DNA of 64,000 nucleotides, taken from Bradyrhizobium sp. 164. Its GTDB lineage: Bacteria; Pseudomonadota; Alphaproteobacteria; Rhizobiales; Xanthobacteraceae. The notes beneath the pieces are model-generated. The model was given only the letters and a program-made list of their open reading frames with translations. It was not told the origin of the DNA and made no database searches. Positions 1 through 9,616 of the stretch are shown piece after piece. Made by a program: the position numbers and the translations under genes. Each line of letters starts with the position of its first letter. The stretch's first letter is position 1. The DNA is taken from NCBI RefSeq assembly GCF_023073715.1, contig NZ_JADPKA010000008.1:1-64000 (forward strand), given 5' to 3'.

Positions 1-90
1 AACCACAGACCCCATCAGGCCTTGGCAGGACAAACTCCCAAGGCCTTCGCCGCTACCAAGACCACCGCGATCCAATCAGCGAATTATTGA
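1..90 (+). mobile_element. IS3-family transposase, C-terminal tail (runs off the left edge)
   Basis: Frame 1 is open from the first base to a TGA at 88-90. The peptide starts NHRPHQALAGQTPKAFA, the end signature of DDE integrase-core transposases of the IS3 type (family form xxRPHxxLGxxTPxEF). Only the last 29 residues are visible, so I cannot tell whether the element is intact outside the window. No terminal inverted repeat is recognisable between 90 and 120. Confidence 0.6.
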
Positions 91-119
91 ACATCGACAG
101 CAATGACAGTGAAATCGCG

Positions 120-518
120 TCAAAGTACCCCGAAGATCGCCAGCGCCAGCACGGCCTGGGCGAGGAAGCCGACGGTGAATGCGAGCGTGCGGAAGATCGG
201 GATCCCGATGGCGTAGACAATGATATGTGCGACGCGCGACCAGAAATACACCGCGCAGGCGAGCACCGTCCATTTCGTCGAATAGTCGATTGCGTTGAGG
301 ATCAGCACCAGCGGCGCGAAGATCACGAGGTTTTCGACCGCGTTGTCGTGCGCGAACATCAACCGGTTGGCCCAATCCGCCTGCGGCTTGTCGTTGCGCG
401 ACGGATTGGCCATCGCACCGCTGAGCCCGCGAACCTGGCAGCGGTTGATGATGTAGGGGATCCAGAGCACTCCGGTCAGGATCACCGTCAGTGTCAGCCA
501 GAACAATTCGCGCGTCAT
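120..518 (-). CDS. MAPEG family membrane protein
   Basis: 132 residues, the usual size for a MAPEG (membrane-associated eicosanoid/glutathione metabolism) protein. Four hydrophobic segments are visible, at about 5-22, 55-78, 80-100 and 108-130. The stretch WANRLMFAHDNAVENLVIFA resembles the family's central loop, where an asparagine- and glutamate-bearing helix follows helix 1. The protein probably sits in the inner membrane; the substrate of bacterial members is mostly unknown. It lies downstream of phaC on the same strand, 64 bp after the phaC stop. Confidence 0.75.
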   Translation of the reverse strand: MTRELFWLTLTVILTGVLWIPYIINRCQVRGLSGAMANPSRNDKPQADWANRLMFAHDNAVENLVIFAPLVLILNAIDYSTKWTVLACAVYFWSRVAHIIVYAIGIPIFRTLAFTVGFLAQAVLALAIFGVL

Positions 519-582
519 GGTCCGGTCCCTTCTGTCGTCGCTGTGGTGAGAGCGAGTCTATACGAAAGCGCGGACGATTCCG

Positions 583-2403
583 CTATGCGCGAACCCTGAC
601 ATAGCTGCCGGGCGCATCCTCGATCGGCGGGAACGTCTCGCTGCCGACCGGACGCGCCGGGACCTCCTCCGGATCCAGCTCGCCGAGCCATTGGCGCCAG
701 TCCGGCCACCATGAGCCCTTGTGCTCCACCGCGCCCTTCATCCACTCGGCGACGCTGACGTCCTTGATGTTGTCGTTGGTCCAGTACTGATACTTGTTCG
801 AGGCCGGCGGATTGACCACGCCGGCGATGTGGCCCGAGCCCGACAGCACGTATTTCACCGGGCCGCCAAAGAACTGCGAACCGTACAGCACCGATTCCGC
901 CGGTGCGATGTGATCCTCGCGGGTGGCGAGATTGTAGACGGGGACCTTGACCTTGGAGAGATCGAGCAGGGTATTGTCGAGCACCATCGTGCCGGTCGAG
1001 AACCGATTTTCCAGATAACAGTTGCGCAAATAATAGGAATGGTTGGCCTGGGTCATCCGTGTCGCGTCCGAATTCCAGTGCAACAGGTCGAAAGCACTCG
1101 GCTGCTGGCCCTTCAGATAGTTGCTGACGACATAGGACCAGATCAAATCGTTGGAGCGCAGCATGTTGAAGGCCATCGCCATCTTCGAGCCTTCGAGCAC
1201 GCCGGCCGCCTTCATGTCCTGCTCGAGGGCTGCGATCTGCTCCTCGTCGACGAACACGAGGAGATCGCCGGCATGGGTGAAGTCGACCTGGGCCGCGAAG
1301 AACGTCGCCGATGCAACGCGCTGGCGGCGTTTCTCGGCGAGCCAGGCCAGCGTGGTCGCGAGCATCGTGCCGCCGACACAATAGCCGGCAGTGTGTACCT
1401 TCATCTCGCCGGTGATCTTCTCGATCACGTCCATCGCCGCGAGCGGGCCTTCCTTCATGTAGTCTTCCCAGCCCTTGTTGCCGAGCCGCTTGTCGGGATT
1501 GACCCATGAGATCACGAACACGGTGATGCCCTGGTCGACGCACCACTTGATGTAGGATTTCTCCGGCTTGAGATCGAGGATGTAGAACTTGTTGATCCAG
1601 GGCGGCACGATCAGGAGCGGGGTGCGTAGCACTTTCTCGGTGGTCGGCGCATACTGGATCAGCTGCATCATTTCGTTCTGGTAGATCACCTTGCCCGGCG
1701 TCGTCGCCATGTTGACGCCGACGACGAGATTGTCCGGATTGGACTGGCGGATCTTCAACATGCCTTTGCCGGCCGCGATGTCCTCGGCCAACATCGTCAG
1801 GCCGCGCGCGAGGTTATCGCCGGACGTGGCAAGTGTCTCGCGCAGCACCTCCGGATTGGTCAGCACGAAGTTGGACGGCGACAGCGCGTTGGTGACCTGC
1901 TGGACGTAGAACTCGGCCTTGCGGCGGGTATGCGGATCGAGCCCTTCGGCAGCGCGCACCAGCTCCTGCGCCCATTTGGTCGTGAGCAGATAGAGCTGCA
2001 TGACGAAATCGAAGAACTGGTTCGACTTCCATTCGGGATCGGCAAAGCGCTTGTCGCGCGGCGAGGGCGTGATCGCGGGCGGGGCGTCCTGGCCCGCCAT
2101 GCGGCGAACCGCCGAGCCCCAGAGGTCGAGATAGTCCTTGGCGAGCTTGGTCTGGAGATCGGAGGAGCGGGACGTGTCCGACAGCCAGTATTCGGCGACC
2201 GAGGTGAAGGTCCTGACGATCTCGGCAAGCTCGGGCGGCGGGCGATCCTGCACCTCGCCGGTCTCGCGCGGTTTGAGGTAGGCAGCGAGCGCCTTGCCAC
2301 CGCTCTCCATCGCCCGCGCGACATTCATCGCGAAAGCTTCGGCATCGAACTTCGTCTCGAACGGGGTGCCGGATTTGGGCGTGTCGGTTGTGACGGTACT
2401 CAT
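583..2403 (-). CDS. phaC: Class I poly(3-hydroxyalkanoate) synthase
   Basis: 606 residues, the length of class I PHA synthases. It polymerises (R)-3-hydroxyacyl-CoA, mainly 3-hydroxybutyryl-CoA, into storage polyester at the granule surface. The N-terminal half carries the PhaC_N domain; an alpha/beta-hydrolase fold follows. The lipase-like box reads GYCVGG with the nucleophile Cys342; the other triad residues are Asp497 (TREDH) and His525 (GSGHIAG). The ATG at 2403 fits the family N-terminus. No phasin, phaA, phaB or phaZ lies beside it in this window; in rhizobia phaC is often away from phaAB. Confidence 0.96.
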   Translation of the reverse strand: MSTVTTDTPKSGTPFETKFDAEAFAMNVARAMESGGKALAAYLKPRETGEVQDRPPPELAEIVRTFTSVAEYWLSDTSRSSDLQTKLAKDYLDLWGSAVRRMAGQDAPPAITPSPRDKRFADPEWKSNQFFDFVMQLYLLTTKWAQELVRAAEGLDPHTRRKAEFYVQQVTNALSPSNFVLTNPEVLRETLATSGDNLARGLTMLAEDIAAGKGMLKIRQSNPDNLVVGVNMATTPGKVIYQNEMMQLIQYAPTTEKVLRTPLLIVPPWINKFYILDLKPEKSYIKWCVDQGITVFVISWVNPDKRLGNKGWEDYMKEGPLAAMDVIEKITGEMKVHTAGYCVGGTMLATTLAWLAEKRRQRVASATFFAAQVDFTHAGDLLVFVDEEQIAALEQDMKAAGVLEGSKMAMAFNMLRSNDLIWSYVVSNYLKGQQPSAFDLLHWNSDATRMTQANHSYYLRNCYLENRFSTGTMVLDNTLLDLSKVKVPVYNLATREDHIAPAESVLYGSQFFGGPVKYVLSGSGHIAGVVNPPASNKYQYWTNDNIKDVSVAEWMKGAVEHKGSWWPDWRQWLGELDPEEVPARPVGSETFPPIEDAPGSYVRVRA

Positions 2404-2659
2404 GCGCAGAACAGTAACGATTCATTCTGTATTCGTCACCGCGAAGCTCGCATGTTTGGCGTTAAACACTCTCGAAGATGTGTTGCAGCGCGACAAATTT
2501 TCTTGGTTCCGTCACAATCGAGCCGCAACCGCTCGGCTTGGTAGCGCCGGGTGGTTTTCTCGCTCATACCATTTTGGGCAGCCATGGTTTGAGCTTGGGC
2601 GCGGTCTTGGGTAAGTTGCCCTGGGGGCCGTGCTTCGGGACGAGTAGGGGATTTCCCAA

Positions 2660-2935
2660 GTGTTGGTGTTATGGGACCTGCAAAAGACGCTGCCGATCTG
2701 TGGCGCGCTGTTGATCGCGGCGCTTGCCTTGGGCGGCTGCTCAAGCCAGCTCGCGGATATGACGCCCGCGGATGCGCAGGCGCATCCCAGGGAGCCCGGC
2801 AGCTATCTGCCGGTGCATGATCTGCCGCCGGATCGCGATCAGGCGACCATCCCGCCGGACCAGCGCGCCAAGATCGAGGCCGAGCTTGCCGCGGCGCGCG
2901 ATCGTCAAGCTCTGGCCGCCAAGGACGCCAAGTGA
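2660..2935 (+). CDS. Small lipoprotein, unknown function
   Basis: 91 residues, reading from GTG at 2660; a downstream start is possible because no strong ribosome site is obvious. The N-terminus is a lipoprotein signal: hydrophobic segment 11-25 ending in a lipobox LGGC with Cys27. The mature part is acidic, proline-rich and ends in a charged helix (EAELAAARDRQALAAKDAK). It is transcribed away from phaC, and the two genes share the 256-bp region 2404-2659. No known domain is recognised. Confidence 0.65.
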   Translation: MLVLWDLQKTLPICGALLIAALALGGCSSQLADMTPADAQAHPREPGSYLPVHDLPPDRDQATIPPDQRAKIEAELAAARDRQALAAKDAK

Positions 2936-3158
2936 GCAAATGAGGCGGTGCAAGGTAATCGCTGGCGCCCCCGTCTTGCCGTGCTAAAAGACCTCAGTTC
3001 AGCCAATAGTCAGGGCGAACGACCTCAGCCGCCATCGTCGATGATTGCTCTAAGTGTTTGATTTCGAGTAATTTTCGTGAAGGGACTGGGCGCGTTTCCG
3101 AACGGCCGTCATGGCCTGTCGATTCTGTCCTGACCGGTTGCCCGGAGCCCAGAGAGCC

Positions 3159-4379
3159 ATGGAAGAGTTTTACCGCATCCGCCGCCTGCCGCCTTACGTG
3201 TTCGAACAGGTCAACCGGGCCAAGGCGGCCGCGCGGAACGCCGGCGCCGACATCATCGACCTCGGCATGGGCAATCCGGACCTGCCGGCGCCGCCGCACG
3301 TGCTTGAGAAGCTCAAGGAGACTCTTGGCAAGCCGCGCACCGACCGCTACTCGGCCTCACGCGGCATTCCGGGGCTGCGCCGGGCGCAAGCTGCCTACTA
3401 CGCCCGCCGCTTCGGCGTGAAGCTCAATCCCGATACCCAGGTTGTCGCGACGCTCGGCTCCAAGGAAGGCTTTGCCAACGTGGCGCAGGCCATCACCGCG
3501 CCGGGCGACGTCATCCTCTGTCCGAACCCGAGCTATCCGATTCACGCCTTCGGCTTTTTGATGGCGGGCGGGGTGATCCGCTCGGTGCCTTCCGAGCCGA
3601 CGCCGCAATTCTTCGAGGCGGCCGAGCGGGCGATCATCCATTCGATCCCCAAGCCGCTGGCGCTCGTCGTCTGCTACCCCTCGAACCCGACGGCCTATGT
3701 CGCGAGCCTCGACTTCTACAAGGACCTCGTCGCGTTCGCGAAGAAGCACGAGATCCTGATCCTGTCCGATCTCGCTTATGCCGAAGTCTATTTCGACGAG
3801 AGCAACCCGCCGCCCTCGGTGCTCCAGGTGCCCGGCGCGATGGACGTCGCCGTCGAGTTCACCTCGATGTCGAAGACCTATTCGATGGCCGGCTGGCGCA
3901 TGGGCTTTGCGGTCGGCAATGAGCGCGTGATCGCGGCGCTCGCCCGCGTCAAATCCTATCTCGATTACGGCGCGTTCACGCCGGTCCAGGTCGCGGCGAC
4001 CGCCGCATTGAACGGCCCGGACGATTGCATCAAGGAGATGCGCGACACTTACCGCAAGCGCCGCGACGCGCTGGTGGAATCGTTCGGCCGCGCCGGCTGG
4101 GAGATTCCGCCGCCGGAGGCCTCGATGTTCGCCTGGGTGCCGCTGCCAGAGGCCTTCCGCAGCATCGGCAGCATGCAGTTCGCGACCCTGATGGTGGAGA
4201 AATCCGGCGTCGCGGTCTCGCCCGGCGTCGGCTTTGGCGAGCATGGTGAAGGATATGTCCGCATCGCCATGGTGGAAAACGAGCAACGGATCAGGCAGGC
4301 CGCGCGCGGCGTGCGCCGCTTCCTTGAAAGCGGCGTCGAAACGTTGCACAACGTGGTTCCGCTCGCCAATCGGCGCTAA
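3159..4379 (+). CDS. Class I/II PLP aminotransferase (AlaC / LL-DAP aminotransferase-like)
   Basis: 406 residues from the ATG at 3159, which gives the family N-terminus MEEFYRIRRLPPYVF; the in-frame ATG at 3111 only adds unrelated residues. Fold type I aminotransferase: the PLP lysine lies in TSMSKTYSMAGWR, with cofactor motifs YPSNPTAYV and DLAYAEV. The start (RLPPYVF...DIIDLGMGNPD) is very like E. coli AlaC, a glutamate-pyruvate transaminase. Rhizobial relatives are also annotated as LL-diaminopimelate aminotransferases, so the substrate is not settled. hom follows 28 bp downstream, suggesting an amino-acid biosynthesis operon. Confidence 0.88.
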   Translation: MEEFYRIRRLPPYVFEQVNRAKAAARNAGADIIDLGMGNPDLPAPPHVLEKLKETLGKPRTDRYSASRGIPGLRRAQAAYYARRFGVKLNPDTQVVATLGSKEGFANVAQAITAPGDVILCPNPSYPIHAFGFLMAGGVIRSVPSEPTPQFFEAAERAIIHSIPKPLALVVCYPSNPTAYVASLDFYKDLVAFAKKHEILILSDLAYAEVYFDESNPPPSVLQVPGAMDVAVEFTSMSKTYSMAGWRMGFAVGNERVIAALARVKSYLDYGAFTPVQVAATAALNGPDDCIKEMRDTYRKRRDALVESFGRAGWEIPPPEASMFAWVPLPEAFRSIGSMQFATLMVEKSGVAVSPGVGFGEHGEGYVRIAMVENEQRIRQAARGVRRFLESGVETLHNVVPLANRR

Positions 4380-4407
4380 TTCTCTTCTGCAGGTTTTCTG
4401 AACTATC

Positions 4408-5724
4408 ATGGTCGCACCCCTGAAAGTGGGCATAGCGGGGCTCGGCACCGTGGGTGCCGAAGTCGTCCGTTTGATCGAAACGCAAGCGCGCGTGCTCACG
4501 GGACGCAGCGGCCGGGGCATCCGCGTCGTTGCCGTCACCGCGCGCTCGAAGGCGAAGAAGCGCGGCGTCGACTTGCGCGGCGTCGAATGGGCGAGGGATC
4601 CAATGGCGCTTGCCACCCATGCCGAGGTCGATTGCTTCGTCGAACTGATGGGCGGCGCCGGCGATCCCGCGCTGTCGGCGGTGGAAGCCGCGCTCAATGC
4701 CGGCAAGTCGGTTGTCACCGCCAACAAGGCGCTGCTCGCCAAGCATGGCCTCAAGCTCGCCAAGGCGGCTGAAAAGCACGGCGGCGCGCTGAATTTCGAG
4801 GCAGCGGTCGGCGCCGCTATCCCTGTCATCAAGACGTTACGCGAGGGGCTCGCTGGAACCGGCGTCAACCGCGTCTATGGCATCCTCAACGGCACCTGCA
4901 ATTACATCCTGACCCGGATGGAGCAGGAGGGCCTGTCCTTTGCCGAATGCCTGAAGGACGCGCAGCGGCTCGGCTATGCCGAGGCCGATCCGTCCTTCGA
5001 CGTCGACGGCCACGACACCGCGCAAAAACTCGCCATTCTGGCCAGCCTGGCCTTCGGCACGAAAGTTGCTCAAAGCGCGGTGTATGTCGAAGGCATCTCA
5101 TCCATCGCGCCGGAAGACCTGCGCGCGGCGGCCGATCTCGGCTACCGCGTCAAGCTGCTCGGCGTTGCGGTTCGCACCGCCAAGGGCATCGAGCAGCGCG
5201 TGCATCCGACCATGGTGCCAAAATCCTCCTCGATCGCGCAGGTGATGGGTGTCACCAATGCGGTCACGATCGATGGCGAGGGGATTCCGCCGATCACGCT
5301 GGTCGGCCCCGGCGCAGGCGGTGCCGCGACCGCATCCGCCGTTGTCGCCGACATCGCCGACGTTGCGCGCGGCATTCGTGCCAATCCGTTCGGACGGCCG
5401 ATTTCGCACTTGCGCGACACCAAGAAGGCGCCCATGGAGCGGCATGAGGGCGGTTATTACATCCGCCTGCTCGCCCGCGATTTCCCCGGCACTGCGGCCG
5501 CGATCGCCACGCGGCTTGCAGAACAGAAGATTTCGATCGAATCGATCGTGCAGCGTCATCCCAATGGCGGCGCTGCTCCCAGCGACGGCAAGACAGTCCC
5601 CGTGCCGGTCATCCTGATCACTTATGCGACCCATGAGGACGCCGTGCGCCGCGCGCTCGCCGCAGTCCAGCGCGACAAGGTGATCAGCGGAAGGCCGCAG
5701 GTGATCCGGATCGAGAAGAACTGA
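4408..5724 (+). CDS. hom: Homoserine dehydrogenase
   Basis: 438 residues. It reduces aspartate semialdehyde to homoserine on the threonine/methionine branch. N-terminal Rossmann motif GIAGLGTVGAEV (about residues 6-17), catalytic domain with GILNGTCNYILTRM and FEAAVGAAIP, and a C-terminal ACT domain (about 350-430, starting YYIRLLARDFPG) that normally binds threonine for feedback inhibition. It sits between the AlaC-like aminotransferase and glpX, an order common in Rhizobiales. Confidence 0.97.
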   Translation: MVAPLKVGIAGLGTVGAEVVRLIETQARVLTGRSGRGIRVVAVTARSKAKKRGVDLRGVEWARDPMALATHAEVDCFVELMGGAGDPALSAVEAALNAGKSVVTANKALLAKHGLKLAKAAEKHGGALNFEAAVGAAIPVIKTLREGLAGTGVNRVYGILNGTCNYILTRMEQEGLSFAECLKDAQRLGYAEADPSFDVDGHDTAQKLAILASLAFGTKVAQSAVYVEGISSIAPEDLRAAADLGYRVKLLGVAVRTAKGIEQRVHPTMVPKSSSIAQVMGVTNAVTIDGEGIPPITLVGPGAGGAATASAVVADIADVARGIRANPFGRPISHLRDTKKAPMERHEGGYYIRLLARDFPGTAAAIATRLAEQKISIESIVQRHPNGGAAPSDGKTVPVPVILITYATHEDAVRRALAAVQRDKVISGRPQVIRIEKN

Positions 5725-5805
5725 CACGGTTCGAACGAACTGTGGGTGTTACGAGTTGATGCGGACGGAGATGTCCGTCCAAAACCGTTTCGAAGGAGTG
5801 AGCCG

Positions 5806-6807
5806 ATGTCGACCCATATTTCAGTCCCGCCGCAAGCGTTGCTCGAGCGCATCCTCACGCTGGAGATCGTGCGGGTGACGGAGCGGGCGGCGGTGTCCTC
5901 GGCGCGGCTGCGCGGGCACGGCAACGAGAAGCAGGCTGACCAGGCTGCTGTCGACGCCATGCGCCGCGAGCTCAACAAGCTGCCGATCGAAGGCACTATC
6001 GTGATCGGCGAAGGTGAACGTGACGAGGCACCGATGCTCTTCATCGGCGAGAAGGTCGGCATGAATGCCGGTCCCCAGGTCGATATCGCGGTCGATCCGC
6101 TCGAAGGCACCACGCTATGCGCCAAGAACATGCCGGGCTCGATCGCCACAATGGCGATGGCCGACGGCGGCACGCTGCTGCATGCCCCCGACGTCTACAT
6201 GCAGAAGCTCGCGATCGGACCCGGCTACGACAAGGGCGTCGTCGATCTCGATGCCTCGCCGGCTGATAACGTCCGCCGCCTCGCCAAGGCCAAGGGCGTC
6301 AAGCCTGATGGCATCACCGTTCTCGTGCTCGATCGTCCGCGCCATGCCGACATCATTGCGAGCGTGCGTTCGACCGGCGCCGCCGTGCGCCTGATCACCG
6401 ACGGCGACGTCGCCGGCGTGATCCATTGCGCCGACCCCGACAACACCGGCGTCGACATGTATCTCGGCACCGGCGGTGCGCCGGAAGGCGTGCTCGCCGC
6501 CGTGGCGCTGCGCTGCATCGGCGGTCAGATGCAGTGCCGCCTCATCCTCGACTCCGAAGAGAAGCGCGAGCGCGCCGCCAAGATGGGCGTCAACGATCCC
6601 AAGATGATCTACGGCATCGAGGACATGGCGCGCGGCGACTGCCTGTTTGCCGCCACCGGCGTCACCACGGGCTCGCTGCTCTCGGGCGTCAAATTCCGCA
6701 AGGACGGCGTGATCGAGACCGAGACGGTGGTGATGCGCTCCGTCACCGGCACCGTGCGCTACATCAAGGCCGAGCACCGCGAGCTGGCCAAGTTCCATCT
6801 GGATTGA
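5806..6807 (+). CDS. glpX: Fructose-1,6-bisphosphatase class II
   Basis: 333 residues from ATG 5806, preceded by a good ribosome site (gaaggag at 5792-5798). The longer in-frame start at 5746 adds only low-complexity residues. GlpX-type phosphatases remove the C1 phosphate of fructose-1,6-bisphosphate in gluconeogenesis and the Calvin cycle. Recognisable family stretches are GEGERDEAPML (metal site), DPLEGTTLCA and TDGDVAGVI. It lies 81 bp downstream of hom and may be co-transcribed with it. Confidence 0.96.
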   Translation: MSTHISVPPQALLERILTLEIVRVTERAAVSSARLRGHGNEKQADQAAVDAMRRELNKLPIEGTIVIGEGERDEAPMLFIGEKVGMNAGPQVDIAVDPLEGTTLCAKNMPGSIATMAMADGGTLLHAPDVYMQKLAIGPGYDKGVVDLDASPADNVRRLAKAKGVKPDGITVLVLDRPRHADIIASVRSTGAAVRLITDGDVAGVIHCADPDNTGVDMYLGTGGAPEGVLAAVALRCIGGQMQCRLILDSEEKRERAAKMGVNDPKMIYGIEDMARGDCLFAATGVTTGSLLSGVKFRKDGVIETETVVMRSVTGTVRYIKAEHRELAKFHLD

Positions 6808-6825
6808 TCCAGGCAACACCACTGT

Positions 6826-6945
6826 CGTCGTTCCGGGGCGACGGGACCGCGCAACGCGCGGCCCGCGAGCCCGGAATCCATCGGGCGACAGTCTCCGACG
6901 CGCAATGGGTTCCGGGTTCGATGCTGCGCATCGCCCCGGAATGAC
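6826..6945. repeat. Bradyrhizobium-type intergenic palindromic repeat
   Basis: The ends are inverted copies of each other: 6827-6841 (gtcgttccggggcga) pairs with 6931-6945 (tcgccccggaatgac) with one mismatch. The interior contains smaller GC-rich arms (cgcgcaacgcgcg). The element fills the glpX-HAD gap, so it may act as a transcript end or processing site. Confidence 0.7.
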
Positions 6946-6969
6946 GATAAGAAAAAGAGGGGAAGCGCC

Positions 6970-7689
6970 ATGTCCGATCTCTCCGCCGTCAAAGCCCTCG
7001 TCTTCGACGTGTTCGGTACCGTCGTGGACTGGCGCACCAGCCTGATCACCGATTTCATGTGGTGGGGCAAGCAGCGCGGCATCAGCGCTGATTGGACCGC
7101 GCTCGTCGATGGCTGGCGCGGCATGTACATGGCCTCGATGGACGACGTGCGCAAACATCCCGAGCGCGGCTACGTCATGCTCGACGATCTGCACCGCCGC
7201 TCGCTGGAAAAGCTGGTCGATCAATTCTCGATCAAGGGCCTCACCGAAGCCGATCTCGACTATCTCACCAAAGGCTGGCACCGCCTGCATCCCTGGCCCG
7301 ACAGCGTCGGCGGTCTGACCCGGCTGAAGACCAAATTCGTGATCTCGCCGCTGTCGAACGGCAATGTCGCCCTGCTCACCAACATGGCGAAGTTTGCAGG
7401 GCTGCCCTGGGACCTCATCATGTCCGCCGAGCTGTTCGAGCACTACAAGCCTGATCCCGAGACCTATCTCGGCGCCGCGCGCCTGCTCTGCCTCAAGCCG
7501 CAAAAGGTGATGATGGTCGCGGCCCACAATGGCGATCTTGCGGCTGCGCAGAAGAACGGATTGAAGACCGCGTTCGTGGCGCGGCCGACCGAGTACGGAC
7601 CGTTGCAGAAGGTCGACTTCGAGGCGACCGGCAATTGGGACATCGTCGCAAAGGATTTTGGCGGGATCGCCGACAAGCTCGGGTGCTAG
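6970..7689 (+). CDS. HAD-superfamily hydrolase, haloacid dehalogenase type II
   Basis: 239 residues, right for (S)-2-haloacid dehalogenases. The nucleophile Asp13 is in VFDVFGTVVDWR, the type II hallmark. Later motifs are SPLSNGNVALL (motif II Ser), the motif III Lys in HYKPDPETYLGAARLL, and VAAHNGDLAAAQKNGLKTAFV, whose HN-DL pattern is typical of L-2-haloacid dehalogenases. Ribosome site gagggg at 6956-6961. Many chromosomal members are annotated by similarity only, so activity on haloacids is plausible but unproven. It follows the repeat element and looks monocistronic. Confidence 0.88.
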   Translation: MSDLSAVKALVFDVFGTVVDWRTSLITDFMWWGKQRGISADWTALVDGWRGMYMASMDDVRKHPERGYVMLDDLHRRSLEKLVDQFSIKGLTEADLDYLTKGWHRLHPWPDSVGGLTRLKTKFVISPLSNGNVALLTNMAKFAGLPWDLIMSAELFEHYKPDPETYLGAARLLCLKPQKVMMVAAHNGDLAAAQKNGLKTAFVARPTEYGPLQKVDFEATGNWDIVAKDFGGIADKLGC

Positions 7690-7761
7690 CGACGTTCTTG
7701 ATAGCTTGTACGCGGCAACGCCGGTCCGGGCAGCGCGCGCCGCCCGGACCTGATTTCGAAA

Positions 7762-8733
7762 CTACAAGGTCATCTTCATCGGCTCCGGATAGTAGTGGAA
7801 GCCTTCGCCTGTCTTGGCGACATGGCCGTAGCCCGGCCAGGCGAAGTGATAGGACATCACGGGGGTCTTGTTTGCCGCAAGCATCGTCAGCAGCTTGACG
7901 CGCGAGTCTGCCGCCTGCTTCGGGTCGGTGTCGTAGGAGAACTCCATCCTCGGCCGCTCCAGCAGCAGCACCGAATGGTGCGAGAGATCGCCGAGGAAGG
8001 CGAACGATTTGCCCGCCGAGGAGACCATGAAGATGGTGTGGCCGACAGTGTGACCGGGCGCGGCGACCGCCTGCACGCCCGGCAAAAATTCCTGGCCGTC
8101 CTTGAAAAACACGATGCGGTCGCGGACCGGCAGCAGGTTCTTGCGGGCGTGGAGGACGAAGTCCTTGGCCGGGCTGCCGAGCTTGCCCTCATCGGTCCAG
8201 AAGTCGAAATCGGACTGGGAGATGTAGACCTGCGCGTTCGGAAACAACGGTTTGCCGCCCTCGTCCACGATGCCCCCGATGTGGTCGATATGGGCGTGCG
8301 AGCACACCACGGCGTCGATGTCCTCCGGCTTGATTCCGGCCTCGGTCATGCTCTTCTGCTGCCGTCCGGTGCTGGCGCCGAACATTTTTGAGCTGCCCAT
8401 GCCGGTATCGAACAGGATGAGCTTGTCGCCGGTGTTCACGATCGGCGAGTTCTGCTCGAGCACGACATTGTCCGGCGACAGGAAATTGTCGGCCAGCATC
8501 TTCTTGACCTCTTCCTTGGGAACGCCGGTGAAGGTCCCGGAGGGATCGCCGAGCGGCAGCGGCCCATCGGATACGACGGTCACCTCGGCATCGCCGAGAA
8601 TGAAGCGATGCCAGTAGGGCGTCTGGGTGCCGAGCTTGGGTGCCCGGGCCATCGCGCTGCTGCCGAGCAGCGCGCTGGCGCCAAGGCCGGCCCCGAGTGC
8701 GAGAAGGGATCGACGTGAGACATCGATTGTCAT
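7762..8733 (-). CDS. Exported metallo-beta-lactamase-fold hydrolase
   Basis: 323 residues from ATG 8733, which has a strong upstream ggaggaaac; the longer frame to 8850 is unlikely. The N-terminus is a Tat signal peptide (SRRSLLALGAGLGASALLG). The zinc-binding motif is HAHIDHIGG (HxHxDH); further ligands are PGHTVGHT and probably SYHFAWPG. Such Tat-exported MBL-fold proteins include lactonase-like enzymes, but the substrate cannot be read here. It is convergent with the HAD gene, whose stop is 72 bp away. Confidence 0.87.
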   Translation of the reverse strand: MTIDVSRRSLLALGAGLGASALLGSSAMARAPKLGTQTPYWHRFILGDAEVTVVSDGPLPLGDPSGTFTGVPKEEVKKMLADNFLSPDNVVLEQNSPIVNTGDKLILFDTGMGSSKMFGASTGRQQKSMTEAGIKPEDIDAVVCSHAHIDHIGGIVDEGGKPLFPNAQVYISQSDFDFWTDEGKLGSPAKDFVLHARKNLLPVRDRIVFFKDGQEFLPGVQAVAAPGHTVGHTIFMVSSAGKSFAFLGDLSHHSVLLLERPRMEFSYDTDPKQAADSRVKLLTMLAANKTPVMSYHFAWPGYGHVAKTGEGFHYYPEPMKMTL

Positions 8734-8936
8734 GCGTTTCCTCCGCTTTTTTGACCTGCGCGATTGTTGGCGCGGTGTGACCGGCCCCGGTCGACCATGA
8801 GGCCGGAGGTCGGCGGAAGGCATGCTGCGCCGGTTGCGATGAGCTAGCAAGTGGAATTGGTCCGCGGATGCATGCCGGGCAGGGACACGGCGTGCGGAGC
8901 ACGTTCCGCAAAAACAAAGCCCCGCGGAATTGCGCC

Positions 8937-9602
8937 TTACGCAATTCTCAGCGTGAGGTCATTGCCGTCCGTTTCGGCAAAGCCGGCCTGTAAGACCTCT
9001 TCGCGCTTATGGCGCAGATGCGCACGCAGGATGTGGGCGAGGCCGGCGCCGTCGCGGCGCTGGAGCGCATTGAGGATTGCCTCGTGCTCCTTGACGGCGA
9101 GCGCCCAGCGCTGCGGCGTCATCGGCGTGACGTAGCGCGCGCGGCGGATCCGCGCTGTCACCGAGGTGTAAAGGCTCGCGAGCACCGGGTTTCCGGCCGC
9201 GTTGACGATGGCTTCGTGAATTGCGCGGTTGCCGCGATAGTACTGGATCAGGTCACCCTCGCGATAATGCTGCACCATGTCCGCATGCGCGGTGGCGATC
9301 GCGTCGATCTCGGCGTCCGTGATGCGCTCGCAGGCAAGCTCGCCGGCAAGGGCTTCGAGGCCCTGGCAGACCTCGAACAGGTCGCGCATGTCCTGGTCGG
9401 TCAGCTTCGCCGCGCGCGAGCCGCGATGCGGCAGCAGCTGCACGAGGCCTTCGGCGGCCAGCACCTTGAGCGCCTCGCGCAGCGGCGTGCGCGAGATCTC
9501 CAGCCGCTCGCACAGCTCGCGCTCCGGAATGCGCGCCCCTGGCGGGATTTCACCGTCGAGCAGGATGGCGCGAATGCGGCCGACGACTTCTTCGTGAAGC
9601 AT
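8937..9602 (-). CDS. GntR-family transcriptional regulator (FadR/FCD subfamily)
   Basis: 221 residues from ATG 9602 (MLHEEVVGRIRAILLDGEIP). The alternative ATG at 9623 lies inside a perfect palindrome (9617-9628), which I take as operator rather than coding. N-terminal winged helix: IPPGARIPERELCERL then SRTPLREALKVLAAEGLV. The C-terminal part (about 75-215) is an all-helical FCD ligand domain with metal-type residues. It is divergent from the crotonase/CoA-transferase/Tct operon and is the obvious candidate regulator, sensing a small carboxylate or CoA-pathway metabolite. Confidence 0.9.
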   Translation of the reverse strand: MLHEEVVGRIRAILLDGEIPPGARIPERELCERLEISRTPLREALKVLAAEGLVQLLPHRGSRAAKLTDQDMRDLFEVCQGLEALAGELACERITDAEIDAIATAHADMVQHYREGDLIQYYRGNRAIHEAIVNAAGNPVLASLYTSVTARIRRARYVTPMTPQRWALAVKEHEAILNALQRRDGAGLAHILRAHLRHKREEVLQAGFAETDGNDLTLRIA

Positions 9603-9616
9603 GGTCTGAAACTCTA

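Noticed and set aside
3357..4868. 503-codon minus-strand ORF across the aminotransferase and hom
   Set aside because: It is antisense to two strongly supported genes, is arginine/alanine-biased and has no domain; a high-GC shadow.
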